From contig NZ_RAWM01000090.1 of the NCBI RefSeq assembly GCF_003668875.1, positions 1 through 37,033 of the forward strand: a stretch of DNA of 37,033 nt, in the 5' to 3' direction. The position numbers were made by a program, and so were the translations under genes. Source of the stretch: Corallococcus interemptor. GTDB taxonomy: Bacteria; Myxococcota; Myxococcia; Myxococcales; Myxococcaceae. A model generated the notes under the pieces. That model was not told where the DNA came from. It did no database searches and was given only the letters and a program-made list of their open reading frames with translations. This document shows positions 25,569 through 33,131 of the stretch, one piece after another. Position 1 is the stretch's first letter, and every line of letters begins with the position of its first letter.

Positions 25569-27659
25569 TCACAGTGCGGCTTCGGTGGCGCGCAACAAAG
25601 CATCCGCGCTGACGGGGGCGCCGGTGGCGTGGCGCATCCATTCGTCCGGGGTGACGGAGCCGAAGGTGGCCATGCGCTCGAACTCCGCGCCCAGCGGGCC
25701 GTGCTGCTTCAGGTGCTCTTCAATCTGGAAGGCGATGAGGTGCCCGAGCGGGTAGTCCGGCAGGTACAGCGGGTAGCTGATCATGTGGCTGTAGATGCCC
25801 AGCACGGCGCTGTCCTTCTTCCCCAGCACGGGCGCGTAGTAGCGGTTCCACACGTCGCGCGACAGGTCCGCCACCGCGTCGCGCAGCTGGGCGGGCGTGG
25901 CGTCCGGGTGTTCGTACATCCAGTGCCACGTGGCCATGTCCACCAGCGCCACGCCGGCGATCTCCCAGGACTGCCAGAAGTCGTTGAGCACGCGCTCGCG
26001 CTCGCTGGTCGCGTCCGGCTGGCCCAGGCCCAGCAGCTCCAGGTCGCGTGCCTGGAAGACGAAGGCCAGCGCCTCCGTGAAGGCGTTGTTGGGGACGCCG
26101 GACAACAGCGTGTGGTCCACCTGGTACAGGCTGAAGACCTGCTCCACGTTGTGCCCCAGCTCGTGCACCGCGATGTTGTAGCCCTTGTAGTCCATGCCCC
26201 CCTTCTCCACGCGCGTGCGCAGGCGGGGGAAGTCGCCCCGGCGCAGCGCCTGCTGGGCATGGCCGGCGCCCCGGGACGCGTCCACGCGGATGTACGAGGC
26301 GAGCACGTCCGCCTTCTCCCGCGTGAAGCCCAGGCTCTGGAGGATGCGCGGGATGTCGCGCGCGAAGGCGTCCGCCGTGGGGTAGCGCTTGCGCGTCAGC
26401 GCGTCCAGCTGAGCCTCCGGCACCTTCGCGCCCGGACGGAAGCCCGGGTACCACAGGTCCTGAGGCTCCAGCGGGCGGCCCAGGCGCGTCTCAATCAGCT
26501 TCGCCACGCGCGGCACCAGCGGGGACTCCAGCAGCTGCGTGAGCAGCGCGCGCACGCGCTCCTCCGGCAGGCCGCGGTCCAGCTCGAAGGCGCGGGCGAT
26601 GCGCGTGGGCGCCACCGGCGAATACGGGTCCACCTTGCGCGACGCATTGAACGTGGCGAGCAGCCTCGCGTAGCGCGTGTCCGGCTCCGGCGCGGCGTCC
26701 GCCTTGGCAGGCCGCTGGGGCGCGTTCGCCTCCACCGTCTCCGGCGGCGCCACGGTGACCTTGTTGGTGAAGGGGTCCCAGTCCACGCGCGGGTTGTCGA
26801 TGACGGCGGCGGGAATGGTCTGCGTGACGATGCGCTCCATCACCTGGACGATGGCGCGCTGCTTCGCCAGCCCCCGCGGATCCGTGTAGTCCGCCTTGAG
26901 TTCGTCGCGCAGGTTCCAGTGGCTGATGAGGCGCAGGCCCTGGGGGAAGAGCCGCTGGCCCTTCGCGTCCACCAGGTGGTGCATCCAGACGTTGTACTCG
27001 GCGATGTAGAGGTTCGCGTCCGCGATGGCCTGCGACACCTTCTGCTCCACCGCCGCGGGCACGCGCCGGTTGAAGCGCGACGCGAGCTTCGCCTCCGCCC
27101 ACTGGCGCCGCGTCCAGTTCGGGCCCTCCTTCACGCGCTCGGCCAGGGTGGTGAGCGGGAAGTTGAGCAGCACGACGAAGCCCGGCTTCGCGTTGAACAG
27201 GTCCGAGGTGACGTTGGCGGAAGGGTCATACGCCGCGAGCAGCGGCTCCACCGGCAAGAGCGGCCCCAGGTCCAGGTCCGTGAACCACTGGAGCTCGCGG
27301 CCCAGCTCGTTCATGTGGCCGTCGAACTGTTCGAACAGCCCTTCGAAGCGCGTGAACGTCGCGTCCAGCCGCGGGCCCGTGGGAAGGAACTGCTCGCGCG
27401 CGAAGGCCGCCAGGTCCCCGTCCTCCGGGCGCCACAGCGCGGCCACCTGCTCCACGCCGCGCTCGATGCGGGCGCGCTGCGCCTCGCCGTGCTGCTCCAC
27501 CAGCTCCTGCTTGAGCGCGGCAAGTGACGCTTTCGTCACGGGCGCGGACGGCGCGGGCGCGGTGGTGGAGGCCTGGGGGGCGGGGGCCGTGGAGGAGGAC
27601 GTGCTGGCGCACCCGAGGGCGGCCACCAGGGGGAGGATGCGCAGGCGCAAGGCGGACAT
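25569..27659 (-). CDS. lipoprotein zinc metallopeptidase (HExxH, M3-like gluzincin)
   Basis: This 696-residue protein starts at ATG 27659 (MSALRLRILPLVAALGC; lipidation at Cys17), followed by a Ser/Thr/Ala/Pro linker. The catalytic site is H499-E-L-G-H503 in 'IAVHELGHNVEQVF', with E529 in 'FTEALAFVFQ' thirty residues after the first His, the spacing expected of gluzincins such as M3 oligopeptidases. The long N-terminal part is mostly helical. Family membership beyond M3-like is uncertain, because sequences such as 'WYPGFRPGAKVPEAQLDA' are not typical of thimet oligopeptidases. It likely degrades peptides at the cell surface or periplasm. A terminator separates it from the upstream csp gene. 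Confidence 0.82.
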   Translation of the reverse strand: MSALRLRILPLVAALGCASTSSSTAPAPQASTTAPAPSAPVTKASLAALKQELVEQHGEAQRARIERGVEQVAALWRPEDGDLAAFAREQFLPTGPRLDATFTRFEGLFEQFDGHMNELGRELQWFTDLDLGPLLPVEPLLAAYDPSANVTSDLFNAKPGFVVLLNFPLTTLAERVKEGPNWTRRQWAEAKLASRFNRRVPAAVEQKVSQAIADANLYIAEYNVWMHHLVDAKGQRLFPQGLRLISHWNLRDELKADYTDPRGLAKQRAIVQVMERIVTQTIPAAVIDNPRVDWDPFTNKVTVAPPETVEANAPQRPAKADAAPEPDTRYARLLATFNASRKVDPYSPVAPTRIARAFELDRGLPEERVRALLTQLLESPLVPRVAKLIETRLGRPLEPQDLWYPGFRPGAKVPEAQLDALTRKRYPTADAFARDIPRILQSLGFTREKADVLASYIRVDASRGAGHAQQALRRGDFPRLRTRVEKGGMDYKGYNIAVHELGHNVEQVFSLYQVDHTLLSGVPNNAFTEALAFVFQARDLELLGLGQPDATSERERVLNDFWQSWEIAGVALVDMATWHWMYEHPDATPAQLRDAVADLSRDVWNRYYAPVLGKKDSAVLGIYSHMISYPLYLPDYPLGHLIAFQIEEHLKQHGPLGAEFERMATFGSVTPDEWMRHATGAPVSADALLRATEAAL

Positions 27660-27670
27660 GCAGGCTCCGG

Positions 27671-27710
27671 AAAATACAGAAGGCCCGACCCGGAGAGAGT
27701 CGGACCTTCT
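27671..27710 (-). terminator. intrinsic terminator of the cold-shock gene
   Basis: On the minus strand AGAAGG-(mismatch)-CCGAC type arms (27699-27710 with 27678-27689) close a 9-base loop and are followed by TGTATTTTCC. It starts 25 bases after the csp stop. Confidence 0.8.
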
Positions 27711-27735
27711 TGGGTGAATCAGGAAACGGTCAGGC

Positions 27736-27939
27736 TCAGGCGGCGCGAACGTTCTGCGCCTGCAGGCCCTTGGGGCCCTTGGTGACTTCGAACTCCACCT
27801 TCTGGCCCTCGGCCAGGGTGCGGAAGCCGTCCATGTTGATGGCGGTGTGGTGGCAGAACACGTCCTCGCCGCCGCCATCCTGCGTGATGAAGCCGAAGCC
27901 CTTCGCGTCGTTGAACCACTTCACGGTACCAGTCGCCAT
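27736..27939 (-). CDS. CspA-type cold-shock protein
   Basis: This 67-residue RNA-binding OB-fold protein starts at ATG 27939 ([18 protein letters not shown]). An in-frame ATG at 27957 would add MKEEQQ and is less likely. RNP1 is KGFGFI (13-18). The RNP2 position reads DVFCHH instead of the usual VFVHF; the rest ('[20 protein letters not shown]') is standard. Such proteins melt RNA secondary structure; several myxobacterial paralogues are not cold-induced. The ~120-nt gap upstream could hold the long leader typical of csp mRNAs. Confidence 0.95.
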   Translation of the reverse strand: MATGTVKWFNDAKGFGFITQDGGGEDVFCHHTAINMDGFRTLAEGQKVEFEVTKGPKGLQAQNVRAA

Positions 27940-28059
27940 TTGCTGTTCTTCTTTCATCGCGGACAGGAAGAGTCGCCGTCCGGTCCTACAGAGTTCAACC
28001 CTACAAGACGGGCGATAGCCTAAGCGCCCGCCCCGGGCGAAGTCCACTCCCTGGTCACC

Positions 28060-29919
28060 TCACCAGCCGCACTTCTGGCCCTTGTTCTGCTCCTGCAGCC
28101 AGCGGCGCAGCGGCGCGAAGTACTCCAGCATGGGCGTGGCATCCATCTGGCGGGTGCCCGTCATGGCGGACAGCGCGTCCGGCCACGGCTTGCTCGCGCC
28201 CAGCTCCAGCATGGCCTGCAGGCGCTGACCGGCGGCCTTGTTGCCGTAGATGGAGCACTCGTTGAGGGGGCCCTTGATGCCAGCGGCCTCGCACAGCGCC
28301 TTGTGGAACTGGAACTGGAGGATCCGCGCGAGGAAGTAGCGCGTGTACGGCACGTTGGCGGGCACGTGGTACTTGGCGCCCGCGTCGAAGTCCTGCTCCG
28401 TGCGCGCCACCGGCGCCGCGATGCCCTGGTACTTCGTGCGCATCGCCCACCAGCTCTTGTTGTAGTCCGCCGGCTTCACCTTCCCGCTGAACACGTCCCA
28501 GCGCCACTGGTCCACCAGCAGGCCGAAGGGCAGGAAGGCCACCTTCTCCAGCGCGTCCTTCAGCTGCAGGTTGATGACGTTCTTCTCGTTCTTCTCCACC
28601 GCGCCCAGGAGGCCCGCCTGCTGGAGGTAGGCCGGGGTGATGGAGAGCGTGAGCGCGTCACCGATGGCCTCGTGGAAGCCGTCGTTGGCGCCGGCCTGAT
28701 AGAGGACCGGGAGCTTGTAGTAGTACGTGTAGTAGTAGTCGTGGCCCAGCTCGTGGTGGATGGTGACCAGGTCCTCCTCGGTGGGCTTGATGCACATCTT
28801 GATGCGCAGGTCGTTGTCGTACGTCACGTCCCACGCGGACGCGTGGCAGACGACGTCGCGGTCGCGCGGCTTGGTGAACTGCGAGCGCTCCCAGAAGGTC
28901 TGCGGCAGCGGCTTGAGGCCCAGCGAGGTGAAGAACTTCTCACCCAGCTTCACCATCTTCTGCGCGTCGTAGCCCTGCTTCACCAGGGCGCTGTCCACGT
29001 CCAGGCTGGCCTGGCCGGGGAACGGCTCCACCAGCGGGTAGATGTTGTTCCACTCCTGCGCCCACATGTTGCCCAGCAGGTGCGCGGGGATGGGCTTGCC
29101 GGCGGGCACCGCGGCCTCGCCGTACTGCTTCGCGAGCCGGCCGCGCACGTAGCAGTGCAGCTCGTCATACATCGGCTTGACCTGGCCCCAGAGGCGCTGC
29201 GCCTCCTTCTCGAACTCGGCCGGGGTCATGTCGTAGGACGACCGCCACAGCGTGCCCAGGTCGTTGAAGCCGATGTCCTGCGCGCCCGCGTTGGAGAGGT
29301 TCACCAGCTGCGTGTAGAGCGGGCGCATGGGGCGGCTGATGGCGTGCCAGCCCGTCCACGCGTCGAGCAGCGCGTTCGCGTCACGGCTCTCCGCCATGAC
29401 GTCGGACAGCTCCTCCAGGTCGCGGCACTTCCCCTTGCCGTCCTTGCCGCAGTACTTGCCCTTGCCGTAGAGGCCCTCCAGCTTCGCGGCGGTGGCGGCC
29501 AGCTCCGAGCGCTGCCTGGCGTCCGCCGGGGCGGGCAGCGTCTGGGACACGCGCAACAGGTGCAGCATGCGCGCGGTGTCCGCGTCCAGCTTCAGCCCGT
29601 CGAAGCGGCGCGAGTCCTTGATGGCGTTGTTGACGTAGGCCATCACCTCTTCGTTGACGGAGGCGGCGTTCCGCTCCGTGTCGTCGGTGATGTACGTGCT
29701 CTTGATCCACTCGGCGGTGGCCTGGCGGGTCCAGAGCTGCTTGAGGTCCGCGTTGAGCTTTTCAGCGAACTGCTTCGCCTCCGCGGGCGTGGCCTTCGCG
29801 GCCGGAGCGGGCGTGGCCTTCGCGGCCGGGGCGGGCGTCGTCTGCGCGCTGGCGGCGGGCGCCGCGAGCGACAGGGCGGCCAGGGCCGCGCGAATCAAGG
29901 ACTGAGGAGTGCGGGTCAT
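28060..29919 (-). CDS. exported M2 (ACE-type) peptidyl-dipeptidase
   Basis: This 619-residue protein is given from ATG 29919 (12 bases inside a slightly longer frame at 29931). It has a signal peptide (LIRAALAALSLAAPAASA), a duplicated Pro/Ala/Lys spacer (TPAPAAKA repeated), then the helical M2 domain. The zinc site is H389-E-L-G-H393 in 'TIHHELGHDYYYTYYY', with E417 in 'GANDGFHEAIGD'. The 28-residue distance equals that of human ACE. 'CGKDGKGKCRDL' and 'CHASAWDV...MCIKP' hold Cys pairs at positions used for disulfides in ACE. It should remove C-terminal dipeptides from oligopeptides in the periplasm or outside the cell. Confidence 0.95.
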   Translation of the reverse strand: MTRTPQSLIRAALAALSLAAPAASAQTTPAPAAKATPAPAAKATPAEAKQFAEKLNADLKQLWTRQATAEWIKSTYITDDTERNAASVNEEVMAYVNNAIKDSRRFDGLKLDADTARMLHLLRVSQTLPAPADARQRSELAATAAKLEGLYGKGKYCGKDGKGKCRDLEELSDVMAESRDANALLDAWTGWHAISRPMRPLYTQLVNLSNAGAQDIGFNDLGTLWRSSYDMTPAEFEKEAQRLWGQVKPMYDELHCYVRGRLAKQYGEAAVPAGKPIPAHLLGNMWAQEWNNIYPLVEPFPGQASLDVDSALVKQGYDAQKMVKLGEKFFTSLGLKPLPQTFWERSQFTKPRDRDVVCHASAWDVTYDNDLRIKMCIKPTEEDLVTIHHELGHDYYYTYYYKLPVLYQAGANDGFHEAIGDALTLSITPAYLQQAGLLGAVEKNEKNVINLQLKDALEKVAFLPFGLLVDQWRWDVFSGKVKPADYNKSWWAMRTKYQGIAAPVARTEQDFDAGAKYHVPANVPYTRYFLARILQFQFHKALCEAAGIKGPLNECSIYGNKAAGQRLQAMLELGASKPWPDALSAMTGTRQMDATPMLEYFAPLRRWLQEQNKGQKCGW

Positions 29920-29964
29920 GGGCGCGGACACTATGGGAAGTGCCCTGCCCTCGCACCCGCGAAG

Positions 29965-30900
29965 TCACGGCGCCCGCGCGCCCTGCCCTTTGTGTGGACG
30001 CTGAGACATCGCGTCCCGACGCAGTGCGAAAACCGCGCGGTCCTTCTCCTTCGCCTCCAGCATGAAATCCGCGGGCCCATCCAGCGCGGCCACCATGGCC
30101 CGGAAGTCCACCGGTTCGATGAGGTCCGAGTGCGCGCCGGGCCGCCCGCCCGCCTTCTGTGACGCCAGGTGGAATTTGGGACGAAGGTCCAGTGCGCGCC
30201 AGGTGGCGGAGGCCTCGCGCACCAGCTCCTCCACGGACATGGGCGGATCCGAGGGCAAGACAGCATTGTGCAGGTTGTCCCCCACCATGGGCACGCCGTG
30301 CTCGCGGGCCAGGGGCAGCACCTCGCGCGCGGTCCAGACCTTGTCGTCGTGCTCAATCGTGAGCCGCTGACGCAGGTCCTCCGGCATCGTGTCCAGCATC
30401 CGGTGCGCGGCGTCCAGCGCCTCCGGGCGGCTGGGGGCGGCGCCGCCCACGTGGATGACGACGCGGCATTCGGGGCCGGCCTCCAGGAGGTCCAGCACGC
30501 GCGCGCTGTAGCGCAGCTCCGCGATGGCGGCGTCGCGCACGCGCTCGTGTCGCGAGGACAGCGACGCGCCAGCCGGAGAGGGATGCAGGGACAGCCGCTG
30601 CTGGGACTGGCGCGCGATGCGGGCCAGCGTGGCGAAGGTGCTCGCGAAGGTCTTCCACCAGGGCAGCGTGTTCACCGGGTGTGAGCCGAACGGGATGAGC
30701 GACGACCCGATGCGGAAGACATGGATGGCGTGCTCCGCGTTGAAGCGCAGGATCTGCTCCAGCTCCTCCAGGTTCTGCGCGGCGAGCGCTTCCAGTCGCT
30801 GCGGCGTCGCGGTGGCGAGACGGCAGGTGTGGCTGGCGCTCACGCCCAGCGTCAGGGATTGGGCCACGTAGCCCAGGCGGTAGGTTGAAAGGCCTTCCAT
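29965..30900 (-). CDS. uvsE: UV damage endonuclease UvsE
   Basis: This 311-residue protein is given from ATG 30900; GTG codons at 30918 and 30915 are alternative starts. The TIM-barrel UVDE family is recognisable from 'YRLGYVAQSLTLGVSASHTC', 'NLEELEQILRFNAEHAIHVF', 'RIGSSLIPFGSHP', 'LSLHPSP', 'VVIHVGGA', 'RLTIEHDD', 'GVPMVGDNLHNAVLPS' and 'HSDLIEPVDF', which carry the metal-binding His, Glu and Asp residues. It nicks DNA 5' of UV photoproducts and other lesions, a repair route independent of UvrABC. The gene is monocistronic and divergent from the DHH gene. Confidence 0.93.
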   Translation of the reverse strand: MEGLSTYRLGYVAQSLTLGVSASHTCRLATATPQRLEALAAQNLEELEQILRFNAEHAIHVFRIGSSLIPFGSHPVNTLPWWKTFASTFATLARIARQSQQRLSLHPSPAGASLSSRHERVRDAAIAELRYSARVLDLLEAGPECRVVIHVGGAAPSRPEALDAAHRMLDTMPEDLRQRLTIEHDDKVWTAREVLPLAREHGVPMVGDNLHNAVLPSDPPMSVEELVREASATWRALDLRPKFHLASQKAGGRPGAHSDLIEPVDFRAMVAALDGPADFMLEAKEKDRAVFALRRDAMSQRPHKGQGARAP

Positions 30901-31018
30901 GCCAGGAAAGGTCACCACGCTCCGCCCGCACGACCCGGACGGTGGGCCCGTACGGAGGGCAACCAGCCACGACGGGCGCGCCCTGCCGTGCCGCTACAGG
31001 CAGTGACAGCTTTCCTTC

Positions 31019-32119
31019 ATGCTTCTGGGACACACCAAGGACGCGCACTGGCCGGCGCCAGAGGCCGCGATGGACCAGGCGCGCGAGTTCCTGGAGGCCT
31101 GCCGGGACAAGCACGTCCTGGTGGTACCGCACACGGACGTGGACGGGCTCACCTCCGGAGTGCTGATGCTCCGGGCGCTCCAGTCCCTGGGGGCCCGGCC
31201 GACGGCGCGCCTGCCCGGCAAGGGAGAGGACGTCCACCAACCGGGCTTCTTGCAGCGGCTGGGCGCGTCCTCCGCGGAGGCGCTGGTGGTGCTGGACATG
31301 GGCAGCCGCGCGGAGCCGCTGCTGCCCGGGGTGCCCACGCTGGTGGTGGACCATCATGCGTCGGACGTGTTTCCACCCGGCGCGCAGGTGCTCACGGCGT
31401 ATGGCCATGAGCCCGTGGCGAACACGAGCCTGCTCACGTACGTGCTGACGTCGTCGTTCACCGTGCCCGGTCCGCTGGAGTGGCTGGCGGTGCTGGGCAC
31501 GGTGGCGGACCTGGGCGCGGACGCGCCGATGCCGTTCCTCAAGGACGCGCTGCGGCGGGCGAAGCGTTCCTCCGTCACGGAGGCCGTGGCGCTGCTCAAC
31601 GCGGCCCGCCGCTCCAGCCGGTTCGCGGCGCCGCTGGCGATGCAGGTGCTCCTGCGCGCGGGCAGCGCCACGGACATCGCGGAGGGGCGCGTGCCCGGCG
31701 TGGACGCGCTGCGCGACTGCCGCCTGGAGGTGCAGCGCGAGGTGGCGCGGTGCGCGAAGACGCCGCCGCGCTTCGCGGGAAACCTGGCGCTGCTGCTGTT
31801 CAGCTCCGAGGCGCAGGTGCACCCGCTGGTGGCCATGCGCTGGGTGCAGCGGCTGCCGGACCACATCGTCGTCGCCGCCAACACGGGCTACCTGCCCGGC
31901 CGCGTGAACTTCGTGCTGCGAAGCCGCGCGCCGGTGGACCTGCTCGCGCTGCTGCGGGGGCTGGATTTGCCGCCCATGGGAGGCTCGTACGCGCACGGCC
32001 ACTCGCGCGCCACGGGCGGCAGCCTGCCTCCCGAGGACTTCCTGCGGCTGATGGACGCGCTGGGCTTCCATGGGCTGAGCGGCCGGGACGTGGAGCGGCG
32101 CGGCGTCGCGCCGGGATGA
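31019..32119 (+). CDS. DHH-family phosphoesterase
   Basis: This 366-residue cytoplasmic protein starts at ATG 31019. Catalytic metal motifs are D40-V-D42-G in VVPHTDVDGLTSG, D93 in VVLDMGS and D111-H-H113 in VVDHHASD. A C-terminal DHHA1-type glycine/histidine motif appears as 'GGSYAHGHSRATGGSL'. The family includes RecJ exonuclease, nanoRNase/pAp phosphatase and cyclic-dinucleotide phosphodiesterases. Lacking extra domains, this is closest in layout to the small RecJ-like or archaeal-type DHH proteins; substrate not assigned. The next gene starts seven bases after its stop, so they are probably cotranscribed. Confidence 0.9.
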   Translation: MLLGHTKDAHWPAPEAAMDQAREFLEACRDKHVLVVPHTDVDGLTSGVLMLRALQSLGARPTARLPGKGEDVHQPGFLQRLGASSAEALVVLDMGSRAEPLLPGVPTLVVDHHASDVFPPGAQVLTAYGHEPVANTSLLTYVLTSSFTVPGPLEWLAVLGTVADLGADAPMPFLKDALRRAKRSSVTEAVALLNAARRSSRFAAPLAMQVLLRAGSATDIAEGRVPGVDALRDCRLEVQREVARCAKTPPRFAGNLALLLFSSEAQVHPLVAMRWVQRLPDHIVVAANTGYLPGRVNFVLRSRAPVDLLALLRGLDLPPMGGSYAHGHSRATGGSLPPEDFLRLMDALGFHGLSGRDVERRGVAPG

Positions 32120-32125
32120 TGCGAT

Positions 32126-32680
32126 ATGACGGAGGGGATGCCTCGCGCCCTCTCCGCCCTCCTCTTCTCGCTGTGCCTCGCCTGCGGTTCGACGAAAGAC
32201 GATCCGCCCAACCCCGGTGGCGAAGCCTGTGAGCGGTATGACTTTCCGCTGTCGGACACGTCGTCCGCCGCGCACGTGAGTTCGTGCAGCAGCACCGGGT
32301 GCGGCAATGGAGAGAACCCGCCCAACTCCGGCCTGCATTGCCCCACGTGGCTGTCGTGCCGCAGCTACCCCACGGAGCAGCCGCGCTGTTCGTGGATCCA
32401 CAACCTGGAGCACGGCCACGCGGTGTTCCTCTACAACTGCCCGGAGGGCTGCGCCGACGACGTCGCGAAGCTGGAGGCCGCGATGGCGACGGCCGCGGTG
32501 GGCAGCAACGGCGTGCGCCGCGCGCTCGTCGCGCCGGACTCGCAGCTGCCCAAGCGCTTCGCCGCGCTGCTGTGGCGCCGCACGTACCTGATGGATTCCG
32601 TGGATCCGGACGCGCTCACGTGTCTGCTCGCGTTGCAGGACGTGGACGCGAATGAGCCGGGCCTCGTCTGCCCTCCGTGA
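32126..32680 (+). CDS. DUF3105 lipoprotein
   Basis: This 184-residue protein is given from ATG 32126; an in-frame ATG at 32138 has GGAGGGG directly before it and would give a 180-residue form. The lipobox CLAC (Cys20 of the longer form) is lipidated. The mature protein is Cys-rich ('VSSCSSTGCGNGENPPNSGL', 'HCPTWLSCRSYPTEQPRCSW') and has the DUF3105 core 'IHNLEHGHAVFLYNCPEGC'. The HxxxHGH cluster might bind metal. Function of the family is unknown to me. Its neighbour upstream is the DHH gene. Confidence 0.85.
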   Translation: MTEGMPRALSALLFSLCLACGSTKDDPPNPGGEACERYDFPLSDTSSAAHVSSCSSTGCGNGENPPNSGLHCPTWLSCRSYPTEQPRCSWIHNLEHGHAVFLYNCPEGCADDVAKLEAAMATAAVGSNGVRRALVAPDSQLPKRFAALLWRRTYLMDSVDPDALTCLLALQDVDANEPGLVCPP

Positions 32681-33131
32681 AGCCATGACGTTCGCGGAGT
32701 AGAACGCGGGCACGCGAGTCATCCACCCTGGCAGGGTGTTACGCGTCGCCCGACCTTGCGCGCGCGGAGTCGCGTCCCTTCAATCCGCGCCACCCTTGTT
32801 TCATCCTGCTGCCGTGTCTCGCACGGCGGCATGGCCCCCTTTCGTCGGGGTGGCGTGTCGACATGCCCCACACCGTCGACGCCCCCGTGTCCCGTCTGGA
32901 GGTGCTGCCCGTGCCCGGCAACCATCAGACAATGATTGAACCGCCGCACGTCGAGACCCTGGCGCGGCACCTGACCACATGCCTGCGGCGCATCGAGGAC
33001 GCAGCGCCCGAGAGCTCGGTCGCATAGCGGCCCAGGGAGCCACCGGTCGCATGACCGGGTAATGGACGGTCAAGAGGGCTTAGCGGCCAATACCGGAAGG
33101 ACTGGAGGCGCCTGAGCGTACTAGCGCCCCC
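32681..33131. other. gene-poor interval containing one gene relic
   Basis: No complete gene is visible in this 451-bp stretch. The first 160 bp show only short frames and a small CACCCT-GGC-AGGGTG hairpin (32726-32740). The middle carries the thioesterase relic described separately (32848-33027). The last ~100 bp before the next start hold no convincing promoter or ribosome site. Confidence 0.6.
32848..33027 (+). pseudogene. NRPS/PKS-type thioesterase, C-terminal remnant
   Basis: The frame ending at TAG 33025-33027 reads GWRVDMPHTVDAPVSRLEVL, then PVPGNHQTMIEPPHVETLAR and HLTTCLRRIEDAAPESSVA. 'VPGNHxTM..PPHVxxLAxHLxxCL' is the typical last segment of type I/II thioesterases that release nonribosomal peptides or polyketides; the His of GNH is their catalytic His. 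The Ser nucleophile region and all upstream modules are absent. An ATG at 32863 could nominally start a 54-residue product, but a lone C-terminal helix-strand unit would not be functional. Most likely a relic of a lost biosynthetic gene cluster end. Confidence 0.6.

Noticed and set aside
25551-27527. 658-codon plus-strand frame opposite the metallopeptidase
   Set aside because: Same high-GC shadow effect (Arg/Val/His-rich). The minus strand has a signal peptide and HELGH site.
28303-30162. 619-codon plus-strand frame opposite the M2 peptidase
   Set aside because: Shadow frame; the minus strand matches ACE-type peptidases throughout.
30353-32722. 789-codon minus-strand frame spanning several genes
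   Set aside because: It crosses UvsE in the wrong phase and runs antisense to the DHH and DUF3105 genes; no coherent domain is present.
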